Source: CAZZEX01 sp964653285 (GTDB lineage: Bacteria; Chloroflexota; Anaerolineae; B4-G1). Taken from it: DNA of 64,000 nucleotides. Under the pieces are notes generated by a model. The model searched no databases, had not been told where the DNA came from, and saw only the letters and a program-made list of their open reading frames with translations. The DNA lies in the NCBI GenBank assembly GCA_964653285.1, contig CAZZEX010000008.1, positions 12,309-76,308 on the forward strand, in the 5' to 3' direction. Of this stretch, positions 24,334 to 34,936 are shown in pieces; the first letter of the stretch is position 1; every line of letters starts with the position of its first letter. A program made the position numbers and the translations under genes.

Positions 24334-25328
24334 TGGCAGAGTATCTGATTGAAACGTGCCACCTGACGCGAACCTTTGGCTCTCGCCGCGAGAAGGTGAC
24401 GGCGGTGGAGGACGTGTCGCTGGGCATCCGCGAGGGGGAAGTTCTCTGTCTGGTGGGCGAGAGCGGCTGCGGCAAGACGACCACCGGGAAAGTGATCGCC
24501 GGCTTGCTCAAGCCCTCGGCCGGGCAGGTGCTGTACCAGGGGCGGGACATCTGGGAGCAAGACAAGGACGGCTTCAAAGACTACCGACTGGGGGTGCAGA
24601 TCATCCACCAGGACCCCTATGCCTCGCTGAATCCCTCTCACACCGTCTACAAGGTTTTGAGCGCCCCTCTGCTGCGCCACGGTTACGCCGCCAACCGGAG
24701 GCAGGCGCAAGAGCGCGTAACCGAACTGCTCAGGATCGTAGATATGACGCCGGTGAAAGATTTCTTGACCAAGTATCCCCACCAGTTGAGCGGCGGCCAG
24801 CGCCAGCGGGTGTCGGTGGCCCGCGCTATCACCGTTAATCCCTCCTTCATCGTCGCCGACGAGGCGGTCTCGATGGTGGACGTCTCCATCCGCGTTGGTC
24901 TGCTGAACCTGCTCACACGCTTGAAGGAAGAGTTAAGTGTCACTTTCCTATTCATCACCCATGACCTGGCGGTGGCCAAGTTCTTCGCCTGGGGAGGGCG
25001 CATCGCGGTGATGTACGTCGGCAGTCTGGTCGAAATCGCCTCCACGCCACAACTGGTCAACGACCCGCTGCATCCCTACAGCAAGGCGTTACTGGCGGCC
25101 ATCCCAGAGGCCGACCCGGTGCTGACGCGGCATAAGGAACGCGTCAGGCTCCGCAGCCAGGACATCCCCAGTCTGCTGGACCTGCCATCTGGCTGCCGTT
25201 TTCACCCCCGCTGCCCCTTGTTCGAGGAGGGGCTATGCGACGTGGAGCGGCCCGTGCTGACGCCGGTGGGCGATGGACGATACGTGGCCTGTCACAGCGC
25301 CGTGCGGGAGGCAGAAGGGCAACGATGA
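24333..25328 (+). CDS. ABC transporter ATPase, DppF type
   Basis: The 331-residue second ATPase has Walker A GESGCGKTTTGKV, signature LSGGQRQR, and Walker B FIVADEAVSMVDVS. The last differs from the common ADEPVSALDVS by three residues but keeps the Asp-Glu pair. The C-terminal oligopeptide domain includes CRFHPRCPLFEEGLC. The ATG at 24333 overlaps the DppD stop (TGATG), with AGGAAAG upstream. Open sequence extends further upstream in frame but overlaps DppD and has no family match. Confidence 0.93.
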   Translation: MAEYLIETCHLTRTFGSRREKVTAVEDVSLGIREGEVLCLVGESGCGKTTTGKVIAGLLKPSAGQVLYQGRDIWEQDKDGFKDYRLGVQIIHQDPYASLNPSHTVYKVLSAPLLRHGYAANRRQAQERVTELLRIVDMTPVKDFLTKYPHQLSGGQRQRVSVARAITVNPSFIVADEAVSMVDVSIRVGLLNLLTRLKEELSVTFLFITHDLAVAKFFAWGGRIAVMYVGSLVEIASTPQLVNDPLHPYSKALLAAIPEADPVLTRHKERVRLRSQDIPSLLDLPSGCRFHPRCPLFEEGLCDVERPVLTPVGDGRYVACHSAVREAEGQR

Positions 25329-25510
25329 TCAGCCCCCAACTGGGCCGGTTGATTTTCAGAATCGCCTTCTACATCACGCTGGTGTCGGCAGTGCTGATGC
25401 TCTTTCTGAAACCGGGTAGCGCCGAGTTCGTGGTCGCAGTGGTCACGCTGCTGATTGGGCTGGTCTTTATCGCGCTCATTGTCCTGATCGTGCGGCGATT
25501 CTCGCGCTGA
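25325..25510 (+). CDS. Small membrane protein, 61 residues
   Basis: The ATG overlaps the DppF stop (ATGA), which favours a real, coupled gene. Two hydrophobic helices are seen: IAFYITLVSAVLMLFL and VVAVVTLLIGLVFIALIVLIV, followed by a basic end RRFSR. It has no known motif. It may be an accessory subunit of the transporter, or an unrelated membrane microprotein. Confidence 0.65.
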   Translation: MISPQLGRLIFRIAFYITLVSAVLMLFLKPGSAEFVVAVVTLLIGLVFIALIVLIVRRFSR

Positions 25511-25845
25511 AGACTGCGCACTGGGCAAGGGCAAGCCTTGCCCTTACACTGAAAACCATGCTTCCGTAGATGGACGACGTTGGAAGACACCCTGTGGCGA
25601 CTCGGGGTGGGGCTCCCAGCATCGGCTCTTCGGGCCGGTGCCCAGCGGCCTCGACGGGCCGCGCCGCCGTAGAACAGGCGGCGCTGGGTTCGACGAGACC
25701 CAGCACCGCCTCTTCAGGCCGGTGCCCCAGGATTGCGAAAGGAGGTGCGTATGAATCTTTGCTGAACCGTTCGACTGTCACAAGCCCACAGAGTCTGGGC
25801 GAGTATGGAAACCCGCCCTACTCATATCTCAAAGGAGGAGGATAA
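25511..25845. other. Gene-free interval packed with palindromic repeats
   Basis: No gene is supported here. The interval holds the GGGCAAG palindrome (25529-25543), two copies of the TCTTC REP-like element (25610-25644 and 25693-25729), and the hairpin GCTGGGT-tcgacgag-ACCCAGC. It ends with AAAGGAGGAGG, the ribosome site of the binding-protein gene. I see no convincing promoter. Confidence 0.6.
25529..25543. repeat. GGGCAAG palindrome, intergenic copy
   Basis: GGGCAAG-C-CTTGCCC, a 7-bp perfect stem with one central base. It is identical to the copies at 35169-35183 and 38033-38047, which lie inside genes. Confidence 0.8.
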
Positions 25846-27732
<1,887 letters not shown>

Positions 27733-27776
27733 TCGGTTGGTCGGGTAGTCGGTTGGTCGGTTGGTCGGTTAGTGTG
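27733..27776. repeat. Degenerate tandem repeat after the binding-protein gene
   Basis: GTCGGTTG and GTCGGGTA words iterate immediately after the stop codon at 27732. Confidence 0.8.
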
Positions 27777-27795
27777 ACCAGTAGTTAGCATATGC

Positions 27796-27824
27796 GCCGG
27801 CAGGCGGCCCGGCCGCCTGCCGGC
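27796..27824 (+). terminator. Perfect 13-bp hairpin after the transporter operon
   Basis: GCCGGCAGGCGGC pairs without mismatch with GCCGCCTGCCGGC around a CCG loop. It lies 64 bp after the stop. No T-run follows, so it may be a strong transcript-end stabiliser instead of a classic terminator. Confidence 0.55.
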
Positions 27825-27987
27825 CTCTCTCGTCCCCCATCTTCTCCCTCCCGAAATCGGGGGACGGAAGAGGGCATCTTCTCGATAAATTGGGGAATAT
27901 GGATGCCGAAACTTGTTTCGGCGGCGTGGAAGCGAATCTCCACCGGCCAGAGCGTTTCGGGGGGCCGGCGGACGAAAGGGAACCTTG

Positions 27988-29031
27988 ATGAAACGTGTGG
28001 GCATCGTCGGCGCCGGGCTGATCGGCACATGGCACGCCGCGCGGTGGAGACATCTGCCCGTCGAACTGGCCGGCTTTTACGACGTATCGTCTGAGGTGGC
28101 GGCCAAAGCCATAGGGGAATTCGGCGGGCGCGCTTTTGACAGCCTGGACGACCTGCTGGCCGCCGTGGATGTGGTGGACGTCTGCACGCCCACGCCTCAT
28201 CACAAGACCCCCGTCCTGGCCGCCGCCGCTGCGGGCAAAGACATCGTCTGCGAAAAACCGCTGGCCCGCCACCTGTGTGACGCCCGGGACATGGTCGCGG
28301 CCTGCCAGGTGACCGGTGTGCGGCTGTTCGTGGCCCATGTGGTGCGCTTCTTCCGCCAGTTCGCCCATGCGAAAGCCATTCTGGATAGCGGCGCGCTGGG
28401 CCGCCCCGGCGTCATCCGTACCGTCCGTGGCGGCAGCCCCCCGCTGTGGCCGGTCTCTGACCGCGCCACCAGCCGTCGCTCCTGGTTCGCCGACTTTAAG
28501 CAGAGTGGCGGCGTGATCATGGACGTCAGCATCCACGACCTTGACTTCGCCCGCTGGTGCTTCGGCGACGTGGAACGGGTCTTCGCCCGTGGCCTCACCT
28601 TCGCTGGTATCCAGTCCTGCGACCATGCACTCATTACCCTGCGCTTTAGGAGTGGAGGCATCGGCCACGTCGAGGGGAGTTGGGCTTACCCACCGGGCCC
28701 TTTCCGTACCTCGTTCGAGATCGCTGGCGACCAGGGCCTGATCGAATTCGACAACCTGGCACCAGCACCGCTGACGGTGACGCTGAAATCGGAAGCGTCG
28801 CCGCAGGCACCGTCCATCCCGCAGCCCCACAGCCCCCTGGCCCCCCGCGACGACCCATACTTTCTGGAACTGGAGCATTTTCTGAACTGCCTGGAGAGCA
28901 GCCCGGTAGACAAGTTCCTGGTTTCGCCCCAGGACGGCCTGGAAGCGGTCAAAATCTCGTTGGCGGCCATCGAGTCCATCCGCACTGGCCGGCCGATATA
29001 CCTGGACGAGTTCGAGGAGGGTGTGATATGA
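27988..29031 (+). CDS. Gfo/Idh/MocA oxidoreductase 1
   Basis: The 347-residue NAD(P)-dependent dehydrogenase starts with VGIVGAGLIGTWHA (Rossmann glycines). CEKPLARHL carries the catalytic Lys, and GGVIMDVSIHDLDFARW the His/Asp pair. It would oxidise a sugar, inositol or sugar acid. ATG 27988 is preceded by AAAGGG; earlier in-frame codons come from palindromic intergenic sequence. It is closely similar throughout to the gene at 30065-31075, pointing to duplication, with a more distant relative between them. Confidence 0.9.
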   Translation: MKRVGIVGAGLIGTWHAARWRHLPVELAGFYDVSSEVAAKAIGEFGGRAFDSLDDLLAAVDVVDVCTPTPHHKTPVLAAAAAGKDIVCEKPLARHLCDARDMVAACQVTGVRLFVAHVVRFFRQFAHAKAILDSGALGRPGVIRTVRGGSPPLWPVSDRATSRRSWFADFKQSGGVIMDVSIHDLDFARWCFGDVERVFARGLTFAGIQSCDHALITLRFRSGGIGHVEGSWAYPPGPFRTSFEIAGDQGLIEFDNLAPAPLTVTLKSEASPQAPSIPQPHSPLAPRDDPYFLELEHFLNCLESSPVDKFLVSPQDGLEAVKISLAAIESIRTGRPIYLDEFEEGVI

Positions 29032-30068
29032 CCACTAAAATCGGAATGTTGAGTTTTGCCCATATGCACGCCTATAGTTACGCCGCCTGCCTGAAGCAGA
29101 TACCCGGCGTGGAACTCGTCGGCATCACCGACGACGACCCGGCGCGGGGGCAGGAGGCGACCGACCGGTTCGGCACACGTTTCTTTGCCAGCGCTGAACC
29201 GCTGCTGGACGAGGGGCTGGACGGCGTGATCATCTGCGCCGAAAACGGTAAACACCGTCCCCTCACTGAACTGGCCACTCCATATACCCATCACATCCTG
29301 TGCGAGAAGCCCATCGCCACGACCCTGGCCGACGCCCAGGCGATGATAGACGTCTGCGCCGCTCATGGCACCAGGCTCCAGATTGCCTTCCCGGTACGCT
29401 TCTCCCCGCCGGTGCAACGGCTGAAGGCGATCCTTGACGAGGGCACGCTGGGCCGCATCTACAGCGTCAAGACCACCAACCACGGTCAGATGCCGGGCGG
29501 CTGGTTCGTGGACAAGGGCCTGGCCGGCGGCGGGGCGGTCATGGATCACACCGTCCACGTGATTGACCTGCTGCGCTGGTTCTGGAACACTGAGGTCACC
29601 GAGGTCTATGCCGAAGTGGGGTACAGCCTGCTCCATCCCGACCTGGGTATAGACGACGCCGGCATCCTCTCTTTCAGCCTGGCCACCGGCGCTTACGGCA
29701 CGCTGGACGCCAGTTGGTCGCGGCCCAGGAGTTATCCCACCTGGGGCGACGTGAAACTGGAGGTGCTGGGCGAGCGAGGCATCGTCCGCGTGGACGCCTT
29801 CAGCCAGAACCTGGTCGTCTGTAGCGACCGGGCTGGCAAGGCCCAATGGGTTCATTGGGGCAGCAACGCCGACCTGGGCCTGATCCAGGATTTCGTGGAC
29901 ATGATCGTTACGGGCCGGGAGCCGTTCATCACTGGCTACGACGGCCTGAAAGCGCTGGAAGTGGCCCTGGCCGCCTACCGTTCCGCCGAACAGGGCGAGC
30001 CAGTGTCGCTCCCCCTCCCCTGCCCCTCCCTGGAGGGGGGGAGAGGGGGGGTAGGAGGGGGAGCATGA
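29028..30068 (+). CDS. Gfo/Idh/MocA oxidoreductase 2
   Basis: The 346-residue dehydrogenase begins KIGMLSFAHMHAYSYA, a branch without the canonical GxGxxG, and has CEKPIATTLADAQAM with the catalytic Lys and GGGAVMDHTVHVIDLLRW with the His motif. It overlaps its neighbours by ATGA at both ends, so three oxidoreductases are translated as a unit. The last 18 or so residues (PLPCPSLEGGRGGVGGGA) are encoded by a G/C-run repeat insert and probably replace the native tail. Confidence 0.9.
   Translation: MTTKIGMLSFAHMHAYSYAACLKQIPGVELVGITDDDPARGQEATDRFGTRFFASAEPLLDEGLDGVIICAENGKHRPLTELATPYTHHILCEKPIATTLADAQAMIDVCAAHGTRLQIAFPVRFSPPVQRLKAILDEGTLGRIYSVKTTNHGQMPGGWFVDKGLAGGGAVMDHTVHVIDLLRWFWNTEVTEVYAEVGYSLLHPDLGIDDAGILSFSLATGAYGTLDASWSRPRSYPTWGDVKLEVLGERGIVRVDAFSQNLVVCSDRAGKAQWVHWGSNADLGLIQDFVDMIVTGREPFITGYDGLKALEVALAAYRSAEQGEPVSLPLPCPSLEGGRGGVGGGA
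30010..30063. repeat. G/C-run repeat insert at the end of oxidoreductase 2
   Basis: CCCCTCCC, CCTGGAGGGGGG and GAGGGGGGG runs. It is related, in the opposite orientation, to the C-run elements at 37171-37236 and 41863-41896. Confidence 0.6.
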
Positions 30069-31075
30069 GACGGGTAGGTATCATCGGCGCAGGCCTGACA
30101 GGGGGAATGCACGCCGAGCGGTGGGCACAACTCCCCGTCGAACTGGCCGGCTTCTGCACCCGCACGCCGGAGCGGGCACAGGCCGCCGCTCAGCGCTATG
30201 GGGGACGCGCCTTCCCCAGCCTGGAACTGTTGCTGGCCGAGGTGGACGTGGTGGACGTATGCGCACCGCCGCCGGCCCACAAAGACCTGGTGCTGGCCGC
30301 CGCCGCCGTGGGCAAAGACGTCATCTGCGAGAAGCCGATGGCCCGCCACCTGTGCGACGCCGAGGAAATGGTCGCTGCCTGCGAAACGGCCGGCGTGCGG
30401 CTCTTCGTGGCCCACGTGGTGCGCTTCTTTCCTGAATATGCCCGCGCCAAAGAGGTGCTTGATAGTGGTCAACTGGGGCGACCAGGCGTGATCCGCACCG
30501 TGCGTGGCGGCAATTTCCCCGCCCCTGGTACGCGGAACTGGTACACCGATTTCGAGCAGGGCGGCGGCGTGATTATGGACATGCTCATCCACGACATTGA
30601 CTACGCCCGCTGGTGCTTCAGCGACGTGGCGCGCGTCTTCGCCCGGGGGCTGACCTTCAGCGACGTGCGGGACGCCGATCACGTGCTGCTCACGGTGCGC
30701 TTCCAGAACGGCGCCATCGGCCACCTGGAAGGCAGTTGGGCCTACCCGCCCGGCAACTTTCGGACGCGCCTGGAAATCGCTGGCGACGAGGGGTTGCTGG
30801 AGGTGGACAGCCTGGATACACTGCCTCTCAGCGTGACACTGAAGCAGGAAGAGACCACGCTGGCTGCTGGCGTCCCGGTGCCGGAAAGCCCTATGCACCC
30901 GACCGACGATCCCTACTACCGGGAAATCGCCCACTTTCTGGCCGGCCTGGAATCGGGCGATGACTTTCTGGTCTCGCCGCGAGACGGCCTGGAAGCGGTG
31001 CGCATCGCATTGGCCGCCATCGAGTCGCTACGCACCGGCCGGCCGGTGGACGTGACGACGTTCAAAGAGGCGTAA
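30065..31075 (+). CDS. Gfo/Idh/MocA oxidoreductase 3
   Basis: The 336-residue protein starts VGIIGAGLTGGMHAERW and has CEKPMARHL and GGVIMDMLIHDIDYARW. It is a clear paralogue of oxidoreductase 1: the long segments around VVDVC, LFVAHVVRFF, LGRPGVIRTVRGG and SWAYPPG are shared. The ATG overlaps the previous stop. Two paralogues plus a third family member suggest stepwise oxidation or epimerisation of a related set of sugars. Confidence 0.92.
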   Translation: MRRVGIIGAGLTGGMHAERWAQLPVELAGFCTRTPERAQAAAQRYGGRAFPSLELLLAEVDVVDVCAPPPAHKDLVLAAAAVGKDVICEKPMARHLCDAEEMVAACETAGVRLFVAHVVRFFPEYARAKEVLDSGQLGRPGVIRTVRGGNFPAPGTRNWYTDFEQGGGVIMDMLIHDIDYARWCFSDVARVFARGLTFSDVRDADHVLLTVRFQNGAIGHLEGSWAYPPGNFRTRLEIAGDEGLLEVDSLDTLPLSVTLKQEETTLAAGVPVPESPMHPTDDPYYREIAHFLAGLESGDDFLVSPRDGLEAVRIALAAIESLRTGRPVDVTTFKEA

Positions 31076-31183
31076 GCCGCCGGGACGTCCCGGCTTGCCG
31101 GGAGGAGGCGCGACCAGGGAGGATATCAAGGTCACGGCGTTTTCTACAGCGGGAACCAGGAGGACTCCAACACGAGACGTTCA

Positions 31184-32203
31184 ATGAGAGCAACGATACA
31201 TCCTGGTGTCGAATGGGCGCGTACATCGCCCACGGAGGCCAGGTTAGCCCCCGAAAAACTTGACGGCGCCAAACACTGGCTTGACGATCACGTCGGCGAC
31301 GGGCACTACCGCGTCGTCATCGTCCGCGGTGGGCGACTCGTCGCCGAGTGGAACCACGGCGTCGGTCGTGACGAGCAACTCCGGTTGGCCTCCGCAGCCA
31401 AGTCCATATTTTCCTGTATCCTGGGCATCGCCATCAAGGAGGGTAAAATCCCATCAGCCGACGCCAAGGTTGTTGACTATTATCCCGAAGCGATGGACGT
31501 GCCGGAAGGCGAAGGGCCAAAATCAGGGCGCTGCGCCTTTGAAAAGGACCGCGCTATTACCTTCCGCCAACTCATCTCCAACACCTCCGGCTACATGAAG
31601 CCTGGCGAGGAACCAGGCAAGGTCTTCCACTATCAGACCTACGGCATGAACATCCTTACTCACGCCATCGCCAAGATCTATGGCCTCTATGACGTCCGTG
31701 ACCCTGAAGGCTCGCCAGGCTTCAAGCAACTGGTTGACGAAAAGCTGCGCATCCCCATCGGTGCGAACTGGGGCTATTACCAAATGAACTTTGACCTGCA
31801 CCCCAAAGCACGCATCCACATCTTTGGCTACTACGACGGCGTCCAGGCCAGTGCGCTCGACATGGCCCGTTTGGGCTGGTTGTGGTACAACTGGGGCCGT
31901 TGGGAGGACAAGCAACTCGTCCCGGAGGCATGGTTGCGCGAGGCCACACAGACTGCGCCCGACATCCGCGCCAACTGCCCGCGAGAGCAGTGGAAGTATG
32001 GCTATGCTTTCTGGACCAACGACTACGGCCAGCTCTGGCCCAGCCTGCCACGAGATTCTTACGCCGCCTCAGGTGCGGACAGCCAACACATCTGGGTCTG
32101 TCCCAGTCTCGACCTGGTGGTGGTGCAAAGTCCGGGACTGTGGCAGGAGCAGGAAGAAAACGACACCGGCCTGTTACGACTGGTGGTTGAGGCATGTGTG
32201 TAA
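31184..32203 (+). CDS. Serine hydrolase of the beta-lactamase class C fold
   Basis: The 339-residue protein carries SAAK at 70-73 as the catalytic Ser-x-x-Lys. No signal peptide is visible, which is unusual for true cell-wall enzymes. FHYQTYGMN may supply the middle Tyr motif. The C-terminal part (LDLVVVQSPGLWQEQEEN) is the last strand region of the fold. Members include esterases, amidases and D-amino-acid peptidases; the substrate is unknown. It lies 108 bp after the oxidoreductase genes, behind a perfect CCGGGACGTCCCGG palindrome. Confidence 0.85.
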   Translation: MRATIHPGVEWARTSPTEARLAPEKLDGAKHWLDDHVGDGHYRVVIVRGGRLVAEWNHGVGRDEQLRLASAAKSIFSCILGIAIKEGKIPSADAKVVDYYPEAMDVPEGEGPKSGRCAFEKDRAITFRQLISNTSGYMKPGEEPGKVFHYQTYGMNILTHAIAKIYGLYDVRDPEGSPGFKQLVDEKLRIPIGANWGYYQMNFDLHPKARIHIFGYYDGVQASALDMARLGWLWYNWGRWEDKQLVPEAWLREATQTAPDIRANCPREQWKYGYAFWTNDYGQLWPSLPRDSYAASGADSQHIWVCPSLDLVVVQSPGLWQEQEENDTGLLRLVVEACV

Positions 32204-32419
32204 AGGTCACAGATATGACAACCTCTTCCTTGGAAAGAGCGGTGCCAAAGAGGTACACGTTGCTGCCCCAGTGAGCATCGAAAGCCGCATGAAGTACCGC
32301 CACACGCGGTGCTTCATGGGGGGCGAGTTGAGACCGTCCGAATTCTCGCTCACGGTGACTGATCCCGGTCGGATCAGGGAGTTTGTACGCCTTGTCGCGA
32401 GGTAGCAAGGAATAGGCAA

Positions 32420-33904
32420 ATGAAGGTTTTAATCGGCGCTGTTGGACACGAGTCCAATACCTTTACGCCATTTCTCACCACTCTGGAGGACTTTTATGTT
32501 CTTTACGGTTCCGATATCCTCAATAGACCATTGCACCATGGTTCTCTTGAAGGTATTGTCACGACATTGCAAGCTCACGACGTCGAGTTGGTTCCAACCG
32601 TAGCGGCCGGCGCGATGCCTGGCGGTGTGGTGGAGCGACGTGTTTACGAGAAGTTCAAACAGGCCGTGCTTCAAGAAGCCCACGATGTTGACGGTGTCTG
32701 CCTGTTCCTTCATGGTGCAATGAGAGCGCAGGGATTGGATTACTGTGAAAACGATCTGCTCAGGGATTTGAGAGCGAAACTTGGCCCAATGGTAGAAAAT
32801 GGCGTACCCATTACCATCGCCTTGGACATGCATGCTAATATCGTTGCCGAGATGGTAGAAAACGTGGATGCGATGGTGGCCTATCATACCGCTCCGCACA
32901 TAGACACGTTTGAAACGGGTGTACGAGCGGCTCAGATACTCCTGCAAATCCTGGAAGAAGGCATCCGACCCAAGATGGGCTTTGCCAAGATCCCTTTCCT
33001 CCTCCCCGGCGAGATGGCACAGACGTCGCTCAATCCGATGGCGACGATGATGAAGATGGTGGAAGAGACAGAACAGCATCCTGACGTGCTTTCTGCCTCT
33101 TTGGCGAACGGCCATTGCTGGGCAGATGTCCCGGACATCGGTGTCGCCGCTGTGGTGATCACCAGAGGCAATACCGAACTGGCTCAGGCAGAGGCGAACC
33201 GTCTGGCCGCCGCCTTCTGGGAACGGCGGACAGAGTTCGGCGTGAGCGCTGAGGCCTATTCGGTGGAGGAAGCGATAGAGAAGGCTATGGCAGCAGAAGA
33301 GTCCACCGTGTTTCTCTCCGACTCGGGCGATAATCCCGGTGCTGGTGGCACGACGGATGTTCCCGTGGTTCTGGAAAAACTGCTAACCGAAGAAGCCACT
33401 GGTGTCTTAGTTGCCGGGATCCGGGATGTTGAAGCGGTGCAGGCTTGTGCAGCCGCCGGCGTGGGTCAGGAAGTGACGCTTTCTATCGGTGGAAAATTGG
33501 ACAAACGGCATGGCACACCGCTGGAGGTCACCGGGAGAGTGCGTCTGCTGACCGATGGCTACTACTACCAGGGGGGCATCCGCAGGCCGCCGATGCGGGC
33601 CAGGAGCGGGCCCATCGCTGTGTTGAACATTGATGGAGTGGATGTTATTCTGTCGTCAACTCGGCTCAGCTTTGTTGATCCGGTCCAACTCCGCAGCCTG
33701 GGCCTCGAGCCGTTGGACTATCGTATCGTCGTGCTCAAGAGAGGCTACCTCACCGCTCCTTTCCAGGCGATCAGTGAGCGCTCTATCCTTGCGTTTAGCC
33801 CTGGCGCAACCAATTGCGATGTGACGCAAATGGAATTTCGTCGAGTGAATCGTCCTATGTACCCACTGGATCCGGATGCGACCTGGAAACCCAAATGGAG
33901 GTGA
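32420..33904 (+). CDS. M81-family metallopeptidase (MlrC-like)
   Basis: The 494-residue product matches the microcystinase C family. GAVGHESNTFTPF at the N-terminus, ALDMHANI in the middle and AYHTAPHIDTFETG supply the zinc-ligand region; SDSGDNPGAGG starts the C-terminal domain. Characterised members cleave a linear modified peptide, but most homologues are found near transporters and sugar or amino-acid catabolism genes and have no known substrate. ATG 32420 is preceded by AAGGA. The 216 bp before it hold no supported gene. Confidence 0.9.
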   Translation: MKVLIGAVGHESNTFTPFLTTLEDFYVLYGSDILNRPLHHGSLEGIVTTLQAHDVELVPTVAAGAMPGGVVERRVYEKFKQAVLQEAHDVDGVCLFLHGAMRAQGLDYCENDLLRDLRAKLGPMVENGVPITIALDMHANIVAEMVENVDAMVAYHTAPHIDTFETGVRAAQILLQILEEGIRPKMGFAKIPFLLPGEMAQTSLNPMATMMKMVEETEQHPDVLSASLANGHCWADVPDIGVAAVVITRGNTELAQAEANRLAAAFWERRTEFGVSAEAYSVEEAIEKAMAAEESTVFLSDSGDNPGAGGTTDVPVVLEKLLTEEATGVLVAGIRDVEAVQACAAAGVGQEVTLSIGGKLDKRHGTPLEVTGRVRLLTDGYYYQGGIRRPPMRARSGPIAVLNIDGVDVILSSTRLSFVDPVQLRSLGLEPLDYRIVVLKRGYLTAPFQAISERSILAFSPGATNCDVTQMEFRRVNRPMYPLDPDATWKPKWR

Positions 33905-33908
33905 CCCT

Positions 33909-34925
33909 ATGAGAGTCTCCGCCATCGTCCCCACCCGCATAGACCTGGCTGGCGGCACGCTTGACGTGTACCCGCTCTACCTCTTTGAGGACGGCGGGCT
34001 GACCGTCAACGCCGCGATCAGCGTCTACGGTCACGTGACCGTGGAAGAGCGTCCCGATGCCCGGATTCACATCCGCTCCGAAGACACCGGCGCGGAGGAG
34101 ACCTTCACTGACTTGGACGAGATGCAGAGTCGGATGGACAGTGGCCTCGACCTGGTGAGAAAAGCGCTTCGCTTCTACAAGCCTCGCCGAGGCCTGAACG
34201 TCACCCTGCGCAGCGAAGCACCACGCGGCTCCGGGTTGGGGGCATCGTCAGCGTTGCTCATGGCCCTCTCCAGCGCGCTGAACGAGATCGAGAACTTAGG
34301 CCTGAGCAAAGATCGGATCATTGACCTGGGAGCCAACATCGAAGCACAGGTCATCGGCATCCCGACCGGCAAGCAGGACTACTTCCCGCCTCTGTTCGGC
34401 GGCGTTTGCAGCATCTGGTTCGACGTGGACGGACACCACCTGGAGCGACTGGATGAGGGCAGTGATCTGGTCGTCCGGCTCGACGAGCGGCTGATTCTCA
34501 CCTTTACCAACATCAGCCGCTTCTCCGGCGCTACCAACTGGGCCATGCTGAGAAGATACATTGAGAAGGAAGGCGACACTGTGGCCCACATGCGGCGCAT
34601 CAAGGCGGTGGCCCTGGCTATGCGCCGGGCCCTGGCCGCTGGCGACCTGGACGAGTTCGCCCACCTGCTGGCTGCGGAGTGGGAGAACCGCAAAACCCTG
34701 GCCGAGGGGGTCACCACGCCAGAGATTGAGCACTTAATCGCCGCCGCCGAGGCCAAAGGTGCCCGCGCCAGCAAACTCTGTGGTGCGGGTGGCGGCGGCT
34801 GCATGATCACCTACGCCGAGCCGGAAAACGTGCCCGCCGTGAGGGAGGCCCTGGTGAACGCCGGGGCCACGCTGATGCCATTCCACATCGTGCCGGAGGG
34901 TGTTCGCCTGGAAGTCAGTGGCTGA
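33909..34925 (+). CDS. GHMP-family sugar kinase
   Basis: The 338-residue kinase has RIDLAGGTLDVYPLYL at the N-terminus, the ATP-binding PRGSGLGASSALLMAL, and the C-terminal KLCGAGGGGCMITY. This branch resembles heptose 7-phosphate, fucose and galactose kinases. ATG 33909 has an excellent GGAGGTGA, which also overlaps the end of the M81 gene. The gene after it encodes a nucleotidyltransferase-phosphomutase fusion, so kinase, mutase and nucleotide activation may follow one another in a sugar salvage route. Confidence 0.9.
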   Translation: MRVSAIVPTRIDLAGGTLDVYPLYLFEDGGLTVNAAISVYGHVTVEERPDARIHIRSEDTGAEETFTDLDEMQSRMDSGLDLVRKALRFYKPRRGLNVTLRSEAPRGSGLGASSALLMALSSALNEIENLGLSKDRIIDLGANIEAQVIGIPTGKQDYFPPLFGGVCSIWFDVDGHHLERLDEGSDLVVRLDERLILTFTNISRFSGATNWAMLRRYIEKEGDTVAHMRRIKAVALAMRRALAAGDLDEFAHLLAAEWENRKTLAEGVTTPEIEHLIAAAEAKGARASKLCGAGGGGCMITYAEPENVPAVREALVNAGATLMPFHIVPEGVRLEVSG

Positions 34926-34936
34926 GGAGTTTACTC

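Noticed and set aside
31080..31093. CCGGGACGTCCCGG palindrome as an operator
   Set aside because: It is a single short GC-rich palindrome inside a longer CCGG-rich stretch, with no promoter nearby; too little to call a site.
32204..32419. Small open frames on both strands before the M81 gene
   Set aside because: No ribosome site, no family resemblance, and they overlap each other on opposite strands.
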